From assembly GCF_029051645.1 (NCBI RefSeq), contig NZ_JAACFS010000005.1, forward strand, positions 124,001-188,000: a DNA stretch of 64,000 bases. Reading direction: 5' to 3'. The stretch is from Bradyrhizobium sp. CSA112 (GTDB lineage Bacteria; Pseudomonadota; Alphaproteobacteria; Rhizobiales; Xanthobacteraceae). The position numbers were made by a program, and so were the translations under genes. Each line of letters begins with the position of its first letter. The stretch's first letter is position 1. The notes under the pieces were generated by a model. It saw only the letters and a list, made by a program, of their open reading frames with translations. It did no database searches and had not been told where the DNA came from. Positions 1 through 9,231 of this stretch are shown piece after piece.

Positions 1-120
1 GCGCAGTTGCGCGAGCTCCTGCGCGCCGCCGCAGCCTATGCCGCCGGCGGGCGCGAAGCGCTGCTGGCGCTATCGAAAACCACCAGCGGTGCGGCCGCAC
101 TGATCGGCCAGATGAAGTGA
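1..120 (+). CDS. C-terminal end of an unrecognised protein (cut by left edge)
   Basis: An open frame enters from the left edge and stops with TGA at 118-120, giving the last 39 residues of a protein. The segment is Ala/Leu/Arg rich and looks helical, ending in GQMK. It is too short to assign a family. It lies 67 bases upstream of the J-domain gene on the same strand, so the two could be co-transcribed. Confidence 0.5.
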   Translation, partial: AQLRELLRAAAAYAAGGREALLALSKTTSGAAALIGQMK

Positions 121-187
121 TTACGACTTTGGTTGCCACCGCGCCGAGCGCCATGCTTTTCGGCGCCGGTGCCGCTATATTAGACCC

Positions 188-913
188 ATGCCAACCCTGA
201 TTGCCGGCATCGTCGCCGTTGTCGTTCTGTACTTGTTGCTGCAGATGTTTCGTGCGGCCAACCCGGTCGTGCTCGCGCGCGTGATCAAGATCGTGGGCGG
301 CGTGGTGGCGCTGGCGGTCGCGGCCTTCACCGGGCTGCGCGGTGAGCTTGCGGTTGCGATCCCGCTCGGCATCTTCGGCGCCGGACTGCTGGGCTGGTCG
401 CCGTTCGGGCCGGGTGGCTTCAGCAGTATCGGCGGGATCTTCGGCGGCGGCGCGCAACGTTCGTCAGGGCAAGCCTCGCGCGTCCGTTCGCAGTTTCTCG
501 ACATGCGCCTTGATCACGACAGTGGCGAATTGTCGGGCCGGATCGTGGACGGACCGAATGCCGGCCGCTCGCTCGACGAGTTCGACCTGCCGCAATTGAT
601 CGCGATGATAGCGGCCTTCGACGCCGAGAGCGTCGCCTTACTTGAAAGCTATCTTGACCGCCGGTTTCCCGCTTGGCGTCAGAACGCGCAAGGCGATACG
701 GCAGGGGGGCAGCGCCGCGCGGCGGCGACTGGAAAAATGACGGACGAGGAGGCCTATCAGATCCTTGGCCTGCAGCCGGGGGCGGGGCGTGACGACATCA
801 GCCGGGCGCACCGCGCCCTGATGAAGAAACTGCATCCCGACCAGGGGGGCTCGACGTACCTCGCTGCCCGTGTAAACGAGGCCAAGGATACCCTTCTTCG
901 CACGCATCTCTAG
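188..913 (+). CDS. membrane-anchored J-domain (DnaJ-like) protein
   Basis: The 241-residue protein starts with two or three hydrophobic segments (about residues 3-20, 33-50 and 52-70). A glycine-rich linker and a mixed central region follow. The C-terminal J domain spans about 184-241 and has the diagnostic HPD at 216-218. J domains stimulate Hsp70 (DnaK) ATPase. A C-terminal J domain behind an N-terminal membrane anchor is the Tim14/Pam18-like layout rather than that of DnaJ itself, because no Gly/Phe or zinc-finger region is present. It therefore probably recruits DnaK to the inner membrane. The client is unknown. Confidence 0.85.
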   Translation: MPTLIAGIVAVVVLYLLLQMFRAANPVVLARVIKIVGGVVALAVAAFTGLRGELAVAIPLGIFGAGLLGWSPFGPGGFSSIGGIFGGGAQRSSGQASRVRSQFLDMRLDHDSGELSGRIVDGPNAGRSLDEFDLPQLIAMIAAFDAESVALLESYLDRRFPAWRQNAQGDTAGGQRRAAATGKMTDEEAYQILGLQPGAGRDDISRAHRALMKKLHPDQGGSTYLAARVNEAKDTLLRTHL

Positions 914-1173
914 CTAACTCCGGCTCACGCCACCGACGCTACAAACCGAGAGTTGCTTACCTGTCATTCTCTGACTGACGCCCCACATCGCCCGCCGTTG
1001 TCCGGCGTGGTCGATCGTTCATTGCAGGGAAACCTAACCGGAAATTCTTGACGAGAAGTTTTCGCCGGCCGCATCGGGCGTGATCATGCGAAAGCCGTCG
1101 CGACTGTGCTGTGAAAACAACAAAGCCGACGCTTGCGGCGCCGGCCTTGCGAACTTCAAAACGGGAGCCCGGA

Positions 1174-3036
1174 TCAGTTGCGAACGGTCATGCAGGAAAT
1201 GTCGGCGCGCTTGAGCGTGCGGCACACCGCTTCGGCCTGATCGCGATCGAGACCGGCGAAGCGGGCGCGGAACAGGGTACGGTTGTCCTTGGCCACGACC
1301 GACTCGGTGAAGGGGTCGGCCTTGCTGAGCAGGGCGCTGGCCTTGGTGCGGGCGAGATCGATCCGCTGCTTGGCTTCGCTTTCGCTTTCCAGCGCGCCGA
1401 CCTGGACGATCCAGCCGGTACGAACCACTACCGGCGTGGCAGGCTTGACGGCGTCGTTCTGTTGCGCGGCCTGCGGCTGGGCGCGGGGTGCCGGATCGGC
1501 ATAGGCCAGCGCCTGCGCGTGTGGGGCTTGCGAGGGGGCATGTGCCAGACTGGACGCGGGCAACACCCCGAGCACGCCGTTTCCGGTACCGTGACCGGCC
1601 GGCTGCTGCGGCATGGCTGCCCTGAGAGCTTCCTTGGCGGCTTCGATCTTGTTCTCGGCGGCCTTCGCCACAACGGCGCTGGAAGTCTCGGCGATTTCGG
1701 GGCGGGCCGGCGGGATGGCATTGGTAACCGGCGGTGCTGCCGGCTGCGAGCCGCCGGCTGACGCCAGCTTCATCGGCCCGGCCTTGACCTGAACCGTCCT
1801 GACCTTGACCGGCTTCATCGGCTCAGCCGAGCCCGGGATCGCTGAGATCGGCTGGGTCTGGATGACGCCGCTGGTCAATGGTGCGGGTTCGGGTTTGGCT
1901 TGCGGCTCGGATTTGTTCTGTTCGACCTTGCCGGGCGGCGGCGGCAGGGCTGCAGCGGCCGCCGCCATCAGCGATGGTTTTGCCGGGGCAATCGAGCGGG
2001 TCACGGGCATGGCTGCGAGCCCCGGTTCGCCAGCGGCGAGGGGGCCGCCGGCTTGAACCGCCTCGGCCGGACGCGAAACGGTCGCGGCTTCGGCCACGTC
2101 TACGGTGCCATCCGCGGGATTGCGCTCGGTGATCGCGGCGACGGTGCGCTTGGTGGCACCCTTGTCGAGATTTTCGGCCAGCAGGTTGCGCATGGTGGCG
2201 TCGCGCGAACCGCCGCTGCGGCCGCCCAGCACCACGCCGATGAGGTGGCGGTTGCCGCGGCGCATCGAGCTTACAAGGTTGAAGCCGGAGGCGCGGGTGT
2301 AGCCGGTCTTGATGCCATCGACGCCTTCGACATTGCCGAGCAGGCGATTGTGATTGCGGATCGACTGGCCGCGATAATTGAACACCGAGGTGGCGAAGTA
2401 CCGGTAGTAGCGCGGGAAGCGATCCTGGATCGCACGGCCAAGCGTGGCCTGATCGCGCGCCGTGGTCAGTTGCTCGTCGTTGGGCAGGCCGGACGCGTTG
2501 CGATAGGTGGTCTTGCTCATGCCAAGCGCCCGCGCCTTGCGCGTCATCAGCCTGGCGAATTCGGCTTCATCGCCGGCAATCGCTTCGGCGACCACGACGG
2601 CGGCGTCGTTGGCGGAACGCGTCACGAGGCCCTTGATGGCGTCCTCGACCTTTAGCGTCTGGCCCGGGCGCAAGCCGAGCTTGGTCGGCGCCTGCTCGGA
2701 AGCATGCTCGGAGACTTCCATCTCAGTATCCAGCTTCATCTTGCCGGCGTCGAGGCGCTCGAACAGCAGATAGAGCGTCATGATCTTGGTCAGCGACGCC
2801 GGTCGCCGGATGCCGTCGGGATTGTTCGAGGAGAGCACCGCGCCTGAATTGCCGTCGACGATGATGGAAGAGAATTGGGGGCTGTAGCTTTCCCGTACGA
2901 CATGGTGGTGGCGACGATGCTTGGAGCGGCGCGCTTCGGCGCTCTCGCTGCTGATCAGTATTGCCGTGGTGAAGGTAATGAGCCCGAGGGCGCACACTCG
3001 CAACGCGCGCGAGGAAGCCAAGGTTGTACGAAGCAT
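1174..3036 (-). CDS. D-alanyl-D-alanine carboxypeptidase (peptidase S11, PBP5/6 type) with C-terminal SPOR domain
   Basis: This 620-residue periplasmic peptidoglycan D,D-carboxypeptidase trims the terminal D-Ala of stem peptides. It has a signal peptide (about 1-35). The three penicillin-binding motifs are present: SLTK at 81-84 (nucleophile Ser81), SAN at 141-143 and KTG at 243-245. A long Pro/Ala-rich linker (about 300-530) leads to a SPOR domain (about 541-620), which in this family binds denuded glycan at division sites. The usual S11 length is about 400 residues, so the linker and SPOR domain are additions. Its start is ATG at 3036. It is transcribed away from the phasin promoter region. 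Confidence 0.93.
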   Translation of the reverse strand: MLRTTLASSRALRVCALGLITFTTAILISSESAEARRSKHRRHHHVVRESYSPQFSSIIVDGNSGAVLSSNNPDGIRRPASLTKIMTLYLLFERLDAGKMKLDTEMEVSEHASEQAPTKLGLRPGQTLKVEDAIKGLVTRSANDAAVVVAEAIAGDEAEFARLMTRKARALGMSKTTYRNASGLPNDEQLTTARDQATLGRAIQDRFPRYYRYFATSVFNYRGQSIRNHNRLLGNVEGVDGIKTGYTRASGFNLVSSMRRGNRHLIGVVLGGRSGGSRDATMRNLLAENLDKGATKRTVAAITERNPADGTVDVAEAATVSRPAEAVQAGGPLAAGEPGLAAMPVTRSIAPAKPSLMAAAAAALPPPPGKVEQNKSEPQAKPEPAPLTSGVIQTQPISAIPGSAEPMKPVKVRTVQVKAGPMKLASAGGSQPAAPPVTNAIPPARPEIAETSSAVVAKAAENKIEAAKEALRAAMPQQPAGHGTGNGVLGVLPASSLAHAPSQAPHAQALAYADPAPRAQPQAAQQNDAVKPATPVVVRTGWIVQVGALESESEAKQRIDLARTKASALLSKADPFTESVVAKDNRTLFRARFAGLDRDQAEAVCRTLKRADISCMTVRN

Positions 3037-3318
3037 TTACTTCCCCGTCCCAATTTCTGTCTTGATCACCGGCTCGTGAGGCAAAATTGTGCCCACCCAC
3101 CGCCGATGTCTCCCTGCTCGGAATACCGATCCGGCCTTTACGCGCGGCCCGGTTGGCCTATCAGGTCGCTTTTCTGGCTAAGATACTGTTCACAAACAGC
3201 TTTCAGGCTGTCTGCCGGAAGGCGAACAAGTCCAGGAATCAGGTTAGGCGGAGCGAGTTTCCAAAAGATTAATTAACTCTTGCGTAAGACTCCGGGTTTT
3301 TGCGCTAATTGGCCATAT

Positions 3319-3368
3319 TTGTGCGTCGCACAACATTTCTTGACTTTATTGTGCAGTGCACATATATC
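3319..3368 (+). promoter_or_regulatory. phasin promoter with two palindromic operators
   Basis: A sigma70-like promoter is visible: TTGACT at 3340-3345, a 17-base spacer, and TATATC at 3363-3368. A perfect palindrome TTGTGCG-T-CGCACAA occupies 3319-3333, just upstream of the -35 box. A second, TGTGCA-G-TGCACA (3350-3362), fills the -35/-10 spacer. Their centres (3326 and 3356) are exactly 30 bases apart, about three helical turns. This is the geometry of a dimeric repressor binding cooperatively. Phasin genes are commonly repressed by PhaR, which recognises TGC-rich palindromes, so PhaR is the leading candidate (inference). Confidence 0.7.
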
Positions 3369-3435
3369 AGAGATTGTCAGGGGGCCGGGACCTCCCGGCA
3401 ATCGGTTTTGCACCTGCAGTCTGGGAAAGGACTCC

Positions 3436-3777
3436 ATGATGGTCAAAGTTGAAGACATTCAGAACTACGGAAAAGAGCATCTCGAAACGGTTGCCGCTTC
3501 CGCGAGCAACCTGCAGAGCGGCGTTCAGGCGATCGCGAGCGCCTATGGCGAGTACGCCAAGAAGTCATTCGAAGACACCAAGTCGTTCGTTGAAAAGCTC
3601 TCCGGCGTGAAGTCGCTGGATAAGGCGCTCGAAGCGCAGACCGAATTCGCGCGTTCCTCGTACGAGACGTTCGTCGCGGAATCGCAGAAGATCGCGGGTC
3701 TCTACACCGATCTCGCCAAGCAGACCTTCAAGCCCTACGAGGGCCTGGTCGCGAAGTTCACGCCGGCCGCGCACTAA
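3436..3777 (+). CDS. phasin family protein
   Basis: This 113-residue helical, amphipathic protein of the phasin family (PF09361 type) coats polyhydroxyalkanoate granules and stabilises their surface. It has no cysteines, no signal peptide and no membrane segment. I chose the ATG at 3436 because GGGAAAGG lies 7 bases upstream at 3422-3429; the next codon is also ATG. The frame stays open upstream to 3280, but that part covers the promoter. The gene is monocistronic: a palindromic promoter precedes it and a strong terminator follows. No PHA synthase or depolymerase gene is in the window. Confidence 0.88.
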   Translation: MMVKVEDIQNYGKEHLETVAASASNLQSGVQAIASAYGEYAKKSFEDTKSFVEKLSGVKSLDKALEAQTEFARSSYETFVAESQKIAGLYTDLAKQTFKPYEGLVAKFTPAAH

Positions 3778-3787
3778 TTCGCGAGGC

Positions 3788-3814
3788 TTCGGTTCCGATT
3801 GGATCGGAACCGAA
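3788..3814. terminator. perfect 12-bp stem-loop after phasin gene
   Basis: Arms 3788-3799 and 3803-3814 are exactly complementary around a TGG loop, starting 10 bases after the phasin stop. No T-run follows, so it more likely protects the mRNA 3' end or slows polymerase ahead of the true terminator at 3851. Confidence 0.5.
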
Positions 3815-3850
3815 CACGTCCTGTTTGACGCTATGCGCATACGAAATTAG

Positions 3851-3880
3851 AAGCCCGGCCGTTGCGGCCGGGCTTTTTTC
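3851..3880 (+). terminator. rho-independent terminator
   Basis: A 10-bp G+C-rich stem (3851-3860 with 3866-3875) around the loop GTTGC is followed by a run of six T (3874-3879). The AA on the opposite side is a weaker U-run, so it may also end the small minus-strand gene at 3906. Confidence 0.85.
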
Positions 3881-3905
3881 TTGGGTAGCCTGCGACGGCT
3901 CGCGG

Positions 3906-4046
3906 TTATTTCGCGAAGCGCAGCCTGGCCAGCGACTGCCCAATCGAATTGAACACCGACAAGATCTGGCTGGGGCCGGTGACCAGGTAGAATTTGTCGC
4001 TGACGCTGGCGCCGTATTGCAGGACGGCAGAGGTCGAAACGGGCAT
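3906..4046 (-). CDS. small hypothetical protein (46 aa)
   Basis: ATG at 4046 is preceded on the minus strand by AAAGGA at good spacing. The frame gives a 46-residue protein rich in Ser, Val, Leu and Tyr with a basic end (LARLRFAK). It converges on the phasin terminator, which could serve both genes. The regular spacing, the plausible ribosome site and the protein-like composition argue for a real gene. I recognise no family and no membrane segment. The frame extends further upstream without a better start. Confidence 0.45.
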   Translation of the reverse strand: MPVSTSAVLQYGASVSDKFYLVTGPSQILSVFNSIGQSLARLRFAK

Positions 4047-4397
4047 TCGGGGTCCTTTGTCAAATCCGACAGAAACGATTAACCTTGGTTCGGATAGCCG
4101 AGCCGGGAATCGGGCCGGCCGGGGATCGCGCCAGGCAGCGTCAATGCGCTTGCGGCGATCCGGCGGCGGACCCATATTCCGGGTGCCGACCCGGCCACCG
4201 GGTCGGACCGGGGAGCGGCGATCTGGAAAAAAGCGTTGCTGGAAACGTTGCGGTAGCTCACGCCAGAGCCGATCGCAAGTCGGCCAGGATACGCCGTCCG
4301 GTCACCCCTTTGGAATTCGAACGCCTGAGCCATGTTGCAGTCAACCTTCAAAGCTTGTCCGTCCGTGCCGGCCACGTCATCCGCCTCTGCTCCCCGA

Positions 4398-4730
4398 ATG
4401 AGCAATGACGAGAACCGCAATACCGGAACCGGTGGGCCGTCGACGTCGGTCATCACCAAGGTTAAGCCGAAGACCAAGCGTCCGAACCTTTATCGTGTCC
4501 TGATTCTGAACGACGACTACACGCCGATGGAGTTCGTCGTTCACGTGTTGGAGAAGTTCTTCCAGAAGGACGCCGAAGCGGCCACCAAGATCATGCTCCA
4601 TGTCCATCACCACGGGATCGGTGAGTGCGGCGTGTTCACCTACGAGATTGCCGAGACCAAGGTCACGCAGGTGATGGATTTTGCGCGCAAGCACCAGCAC
4701 CCTCTGCAGTGCGTGATGGAAAAAAAATAG
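4398..4730 (+). CDS. clpS: ATP-dependent Clp protease adaptor ClpS
   Basis: ClpS (110 residues) binds N-degron substrates and hands them to ClpA. After a disordered N-terminal arm of about 25 residues comes the conserved core with [14 protein letters not shown] and [11 protein letters not shown], which form the N-degron pocket and ClpA-binding face. I chose ATG at 4398 because the core family starts with a short MSNDEN-type arm. An in-frame ATG at 4332 would add 22 residues. No clear Shine-Dalgarno sequence precedes either start. clpA follows 268 bases downstream on the same strand, the usual clpS-clpA order. Confidence 0.95.
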   Translation: MSNDENRNTGTGGPSTSVITKVKPKTKRPNLYRVLILNDDYTPMEFVVHVLEKFFQKDAEAATKIMLHVHHHGIGECGVFTYEIAETKVTQVMDFARKHQHPLQCVMEKK

Positions 4731-4998
4731 CCGCGCATGGCGATTGACCCGGCCGGAGAGGGGAACGGGTCTTGCAGTGATCGGTTGCTGACTGACGGAA
4801 GGCGATCCGTATCCCGGTATTTTTCGGGGAAGGCGGCGCGGAGTGCAGCCGTGGCGCGTGAGTTTAGAGAAAAACCACGCTTGCGGAACCGGTCTTTCGC
4901 CACGATCGTGCGTAACTATATGACAGGTAATGACGAAGGTTGTTGTTGCCTGACCGGGCAATGGCGATCATGATGACCGGGGGCCATAGAGGACGAGA

Positions 4999-7410
4999 AT
5001 GCCAACTTTTTCCCAAAGCCTTGAACAATCCCTGCATCGTGCGCTGGCGATTGCAAACGAGCGTCATCATCAGTACGCGACGCTCGAACATCTTCTGCTG
5101 TCGCTGATCGATGACTCGGATGCGGCGGCGGTGATGCGCGCCTGCAGCGTCGATCTCGACAAGCTGCGCACCAGCCTCGTCAATTATCTTGAGACCGAAT
5201 TCGAAAATCTGGTGACCGATGGCGCCGACGACGCCAAGCCGACCGCCGGATTCCAGCGCGTGATCCAGCGCGCGGTGATTCACGTCCAGTCCTCCGGTCG
5301 CGAAGAAGTGACCGGCGCCAACGTGTTGATCGCGATCTTCGCGGAGCGCGAGAGCCACGCCGCCTATTTCCTGCAGGAGCAGGACATGACGCGGTACGAC
5401 GCGGTCAACTATATCAGCCACGGCATCGCCAAGCGGCCGGGCGTCTCCGAAGCACGTCCCGTGCGCGGCGTCGACGAGGAGACCGAGACCAAGGGCAACG
5501 AGGACGCCAAGAAGAAGGGCGAGGCGCTCGAAACCTATTGCGTCAACCTCAACAAAAAGGCGCGCGACGGCAAGATCGATCCGGTGATCGGGCGCAATGC
5601 CGAGATCAACCGCGCCATCCAGGTGCTGTGCCGCCGCCAGAAGAACAATCCGCTGTTCGTGGGCGAGGCCGGCGTCGGCAAGACCGCGATCGCGGAAGGG
5701 CTCGCCAAGCGCATCGTCGATTCCGAAGTGCCGGAAGTGCTGGCGACCGCCACCGTGTTCTCGCTCGACATGGGCACGCTGCTCGCGGGCACGCGCTACC
5801 GCGGCGATTTCGAGGAGCGGCTGAAGCAGGTGTTGAAGGAATTGGAGGCGCATCCGAGCGCCATCCTGTTCATCGATGAAATCCACACAGTGATCGGCGC
5901 CGGCGCCACCTCCGGCGGCGCGATGGATGCGTCCAACCTGCTCAAGCCCGCGCTCGCCGCGGGCAACATCCGCTGCATGGGCTCGACCACATACAAGGAA
6001 TATCGCCAGCATTTCGAGAAGGACCGCGCGCTGGTGCGCCGGTTCCAGAAGATCGACATCAACGAGCCGACGGTCGAGGATGCGATCGCGATCCTGAAGG
6101 GCCTGAAGCCCTATTTCGAGGATTACCATCGGCTGAAATACACCAATGAGGCGATCGAGGCCGCGGTGCAGCTCTCCTCGCGCTACATCCACGACCGCAA
6201 GCTACCCGACAAGGCGATCGATGTGATCGACGAGTCGGGTGCCGCACAGATGCTCGTCTCCGAGCACAGGCGCAAGAAGACCATCGGCATCAAGGAAATC
6301 GAGACCACGATCGCGACCATGGCGCGGATCCCGCCCAAGAGCGTGTCGAAGGACGATGCCGAGGTGCTGAAGCATCTCGAACAGACCTTGAAGCGCGTGG
6401 TGTTCGGCCAGGACAAGGCGATCGAATCGCTTTCAGCAGCGATCAAGCTGGCGCGGGCAGGCCTGCGCGAGCCGGAGAAGCCGATCGGCAGCTATCTGTT
6501 CTCGGGCCCCACCGGCGTCGGCAAGACCGAAGTGGCCAAGCAGCTCGCGGCCTCGCTCGGCGTCGAGCTGTTGCGCTTCGACATGTCCGAATACATGGAG
6601 CGGCACACTGTGTCGCGCCTGATCGGCGCGCCTCCCGGCTATGTCGGCTTCGACCAGGGCGGCCTCTTGACCGACGGCGTCGACCAGCATCCGCATTGCG
6701 TGGTGCTGCTTGATGAAATCGAGAAGGCGCATCCGGATCTGTACAACGTGCTGCTGCAGATCATGGACCACGGCAGGTTGACTGACCATAACGGCAAGCA
6801 GATCAACTTCCGCAATGTGATCCTGATCATGACCACGAACGCAGGCGCGGCGGATCTTGCACGGCAGGCCTTCGGCTTCACGCGCAACAGGCGGGAAGGC
6901 GACGACCACGAGGCGATCAACCGCCAGTTCGCGCCGGAATTCCGCAACCGGCTGGATGCGATCGTCTCGTTCGCCCATCTCAATGCCGATGTCATCGGCA
7001 TGGTGGTCGAGAAGTTCGTGCTGCAGCTCGAGGCGCAGCTTGCCGACCGCGACGTCACCATCGAGCTGTCGGAGACCGCCAAGGCCTGGCTGATCGAACA
7101 TGGTTACGACGAGCAGATGGGCGCGCGTCCGATGGCGCGTGTGATCCAGGAGCACATCAAGAAGCCGCTGGCGGACGAAGTGCTGTTCGGTCACCTGAAG
7201 GGCGGTGGCCATGTCCGCGTCGTGCTGGTCAAGGACGAGGCGAGTGCCGAAGGCAAGGACAAGATCGGCTTCGAGTTCGTCGAGGGACCGGTCACGCCGA
7301 AGCCGGAAAAGCTGCCGGGCGCTCGCAAGCGCAAGCCGAAGCCGGGCGGCCCCAACGGGGGCGGCGGCTCCAAGGGGCCGGCGTCGAAGGGCCCGCTGGT
7401 CAAGGTCTGA
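4999..7410 (+). CDS. clpA: ATP-dependent Clp protease ATP-binding subunit ClpA
   Basis: This 803-residue AAA+ unfoldase feeds substrates to ClpP. The N-terminal Clp_N double repeat covers about 1-145. The first AAA module has its Walker A GEAGVGKT at 222-229 and an FIDEIHT Walker B. The second AAA module has its Walker A GPTGVGKT near 502 and [11 protein letters not shown]2-small domain follows. There is no ClpB-type coiled-coil middle domain, which identifies ClpA. The C-terminal tail (about 765-803) is Gly/Pro/Lys-rich and longer than in E. coli. GAGGACGAG precedes the ATG. A terminator follows at 7443. Confidence 0.96.
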   Translation: MPTFSQSLEQSLHRALAIANERHHQYATLEHLLLSLIDDSDAAAVMRACSVDLDKLRTSLVNYLETEFENLVTDGADDAKPTAGFQRVIQRAVIHVQSSGREEVTGANVLIAIFAERESHAAYFLQEQDMTRYDAVNYISHGIAKRPGVSEARPVRGVDEETETKGNEDAKKKGEALETYCVNLNKKARDGKIDPVIGRNAEINRAIQVLCRRQKNNPLFVGEAGVGKTAIAEGLAKRIVDSEVPEVLATATVFSLDMGTLLAGTRYRGDFEERLKQVLKELEAHPSAILFIDEIHTVIGAGATSGGAMDASNLLKPALAAGNIRCMGSTTYKEYRQHFEKDRALVRRFQKIDINEPTVEDAIAILKGLKPYFEDYHRLKYTNEAIEAAVQLSSRYIHDRKLPDKAIDVIDESGAAQMLVSEHRRKKTIGIKEIETTIATMARIPPKSVSKDDAEVLKHLEQTLKRVVFGQDKAIESLSAAIKLARAGLREPEKPIGSYLFSGPTGVGKTEVAKQLAASLGVELLRFDMSEYMERHTVSRLIGAPPGYVGFDQGGLLTDGVDQHPHCVVLLDEIEKAHPDLYNVLLQIMDHGRLTDHNGKQINFRNVILIMTTNAGAADLARQAFGFTRNRREGDDHEAINRQFAPEFRNRLDAIVSFAHLNADVIGMVVEKFVLQLEAQLADRDVTIELSETAKAWLIEHGYDEQMGARPMARVIQEHIKKPLADEVLFGHLKGGGHVRVVLVKDEASAEGKDKIGFEFVEGPVTPKPEKLPGARKRKPKPGGPNGGGGSKGPASKGPLVKV

Positions 7411-7442
7411 TCGCGCTTCGACCGGGAGATACGGAAGAATGC

Positions 7443-7472
7443 AAAAAGGCCGGCTCGACAGCCGGCCTTTTT
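7443..7472. terminator. bidirectional rho-independent terminator
   Basis: The perfect 13-bp stem 7443-7455/7460-7472 has loop CGAC and is flanked by A5 on the left and T5 on the right. It therefore works on both strands, between convergent clpA (plus) and the PilZ gene (minus). Confidence 0.9.
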
Positions 7473-7491
7473 CTGTGGCGCGTTGCGGCGC

Positions 7492-7848
7492 TCAGCGCTC
7501 GCCGAGCAATTCGTCGATCTGTCGCTGGAGCTGTCGCTTCTTGATCTGGCTCCTGCGCAGCCGTTCATCGAGGTCGGAGACCGGCTCGGCAGGGCTTTCC
7601 GCCCGGAAGGCGACGCCGACGAAATTGTCGCGCCACCAGATCACTTTGGCCAGGAAGGAGCGGCCCTTGCGCGCGATGCGCAGCGAGAGCTGCTCTTTCG
7701 GCAACTGGAGGTCATTGCTGAATTCGATGGTTGCGCCGTGATCGGAAATATTGCGGACGATGCATTCGCGCGTCGCGCCGTGTTCGCCGATCTCGGCGAC
7801 GCCGCCATACATTACCTTGTCGCGCACGCTCTCGCGTCGGTCCCGCAT
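7492..7848 (-). CDS. PilZ domain protein
   Basis: This 118-residue protein consists of a PilZ domain and a short C-terminal coiled tail (about 90-118, rich in Arg/Gln/Leu). PilZ domains bind cyclic di-GMP through an RxxxR and a (D/N)xSxxG motif. RRESVR near residue 4 and NISDHG near residue 33 match both. It is likely a c-di-GMP effector adaptor acting on motility, envelope or polysaccharide output; the target is not evident. The window also encodes the diguanylate cyclase PleD, but far away. Confidence 0.85.
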   Translation of the reverse strand: MRDRRESVRDKVMYGGVAEIGEHGATRECIVRNISDHGATIEFSNDLQLPKEQLSLRIARKGRSFLAKVIWWRDNFVGVAFRAESPAEPVSDLDERLRRSQIKKRQLQRQIDELLGER

Positions 7849-8048
7849 TGAAAATCTCCCAAGAAACAGGGAGACTTTTACCCCGCTTTATTGCCCGTAA
7901 AAGACCGGCCGCCGCAAAATGCGGCATTAACGTAAATTAACGGCGGTTCCGATGCCGCGGATTTCGGAACAATTGCAGCACAAAAACAGCCGGCCTGCTG
8001 CGGCGGAACGGCGACAAGCCATGATCGTTTGACTGACGCTTCCACGCA

Positions 8049-9029
8049 ATGCACGCCCCTGGATTGCAAACTGCCATGCCGAGAGGTCGGTTGCTTCGCG
8101 CCCTATGGTGCACGGTGTCGCTGTTGTCCTCATGTGCGAACGCTTTCGCTGAGGACGCGGGTGAGGCGACGCGGTCGAGCGCGACGGCTCTTCAGAAGGC
8201 GGCCGGTCAGGCGCGCGAGAGCGAGGCGCGCGAGGCAATGTGCCTGATGATCGAATCGGCGGCCAAGGCATCGAACTTGCCGCTGGAATATTTCGCGCGC
8301 GTGATCTGGCAGGAGAGCCGCTTTCAGCCTGGCGCGGTAGGGCCGGTGACGCGCAGCGGCGCGCGGGCGCAGGGGATTGCGCAGTTCATGCCGGGAACGG
8401 CGAACGAACGCGGCCTGCTCGATCCCTTCAATCCGGTGCAGGCGCTGCCGAAGTCGGCCGAGTTTCTGGGTGAGTTGCGCTTGCAATTCGGCAATCTCGG
8501 GCTCGCGGCGGCGGCGTACAATGCCGGCCCGCGGCGGGTGCAGGAATGGCTGGCCGGCACCGGGCCGATGCCGCAGGAAACCCGCAACTACGTAGTCGCG
8601 ATCACAGGCTCCACGGTCGAGGAGTGGGCCGCGGCAGGACGAAGCGGCAAGATGCCGGAGCTCGCGCGGACATCGAGCTGTCGCGAACTGATGGCGCTCT
8701 TGAAACAGGCGCCCAATCCCTTTATCGCCGGGCTGGAGCAGCGCGTGAAGCTGGCCGCCGCGAAGGTGTGGGGCGTGCAGCTCGCCGCCGGCTTTTCCCG
8801 CGACAAGGCGCTCGCGATGTATGGGCGCGCGGTCTCGCGCCTTTCGAGCGTGATCGGCAATCGCGACCCCAGCATCCTCGCCTCGCGCCTGCGCAGCCGC
8901 GGCCCGGCGACGTTCTACCAGGTGCGCTTCGGCGCCGACACGCGCGGCGAGGCCGACGACCTCTGCAACCGCATCCGCAAGGCAGGCGGCGCATGCTTTG
9001 TGCTAAGGAATCGGGGCGTGACGGGGTGA
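8049..9029 (+). CDS. lytic transglycosylase (SLT domain) with SPOR-like C-terminus, possible lipoprotein
   Basis: This 326-residue periplasmic murein lytic transglycosylase cleaves glycan strands with 1,6-anhydro ring formation. The SLT domain (about 70-190) has the catalytic Glu in WQESRF (Glu89), followed by GIAQFMPGTA and AAYNAGP. The N-terminus is a signal sequence ending in LSSC at 26-29, which fits a lipobox. The last about 50 residues (FYQVRFGAD... to CFVLRN) resemble a SPOR repeat. Alternative start: ATG at 8076. It is the second SPOR-tailed peptidoglycan enzyme in this stretch, after the carboxypeptidase at 1174. Confidence 0.88.
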   Translation: MHAPGLQTAMPRGRLLRALWCTVSLLSSCANAFAEDAGEATRSSATALQKAAGQARESEAREAMCLMIESAAKASNLPLEYFARVIWQESRFQPGAVGPVTRSGARAQGIAQFMPGTANERGLLDPFNPVQALPKSAEFLGELRLQFGNLGLAAAAYNAGPRRVQEWLAGTGPMPQETRNYVVAITGSTVEEWAAAGRSGKMPELARTSSCRELMALLKQAPNPFIAGLEQRVKLAAAKVWGVQLAAGFSRDKALAMYGRAVSRLSSVIGNRDPSILASRLRSRGPATFYQVRFGADTRGEADDLCNRIRKAGGACFVLRNRGVTG

Positions 9030-9042
9030 CAATGCTTCTTCC

Positions 9043-9122
9043 GTCATTCCGGGATGGTCCGAAGGACCAGACCCAGAATCTCGAGATTCCGGGTTCGATG
9101 CTTCGCATCGCCCCGGAATGAC
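9043..9122. repeat. palindromic intergenic repeat (CATTCCGG family)
   Basis: The segment begins GTCATTCCGGG and ends CCCCGGAATGAC, with internal dyads (TGGTCC/GGACCA and GATGC/GCATC). It is a hairpin-forming repeat of the kind scattered between genes in Bradyrhizobium. Its right end contains the ATG at 9118 that opens the frame of the next gene. Confidence 0.7.
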
Positions 9123-9231
9123 GACGTGTGTTTCTCGTTCATCGCATAGCCGCCCTGAGCCGCGCTTGCTTGACGCAGGGCGCTTTCACCAGCCCTATGC
9201 CGACGACTCTAACCCTCATCCCCGGTTACCC

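Noticed and set aside
4864..6192. Long minus-strand open frame (442 codons) opposite clpA
   Set aside because: It is antisense to the conserved clpA coding sequence. High-GC codons leave such frames open, and its translation is Arg/Asp/His-rich with no family resemblance.
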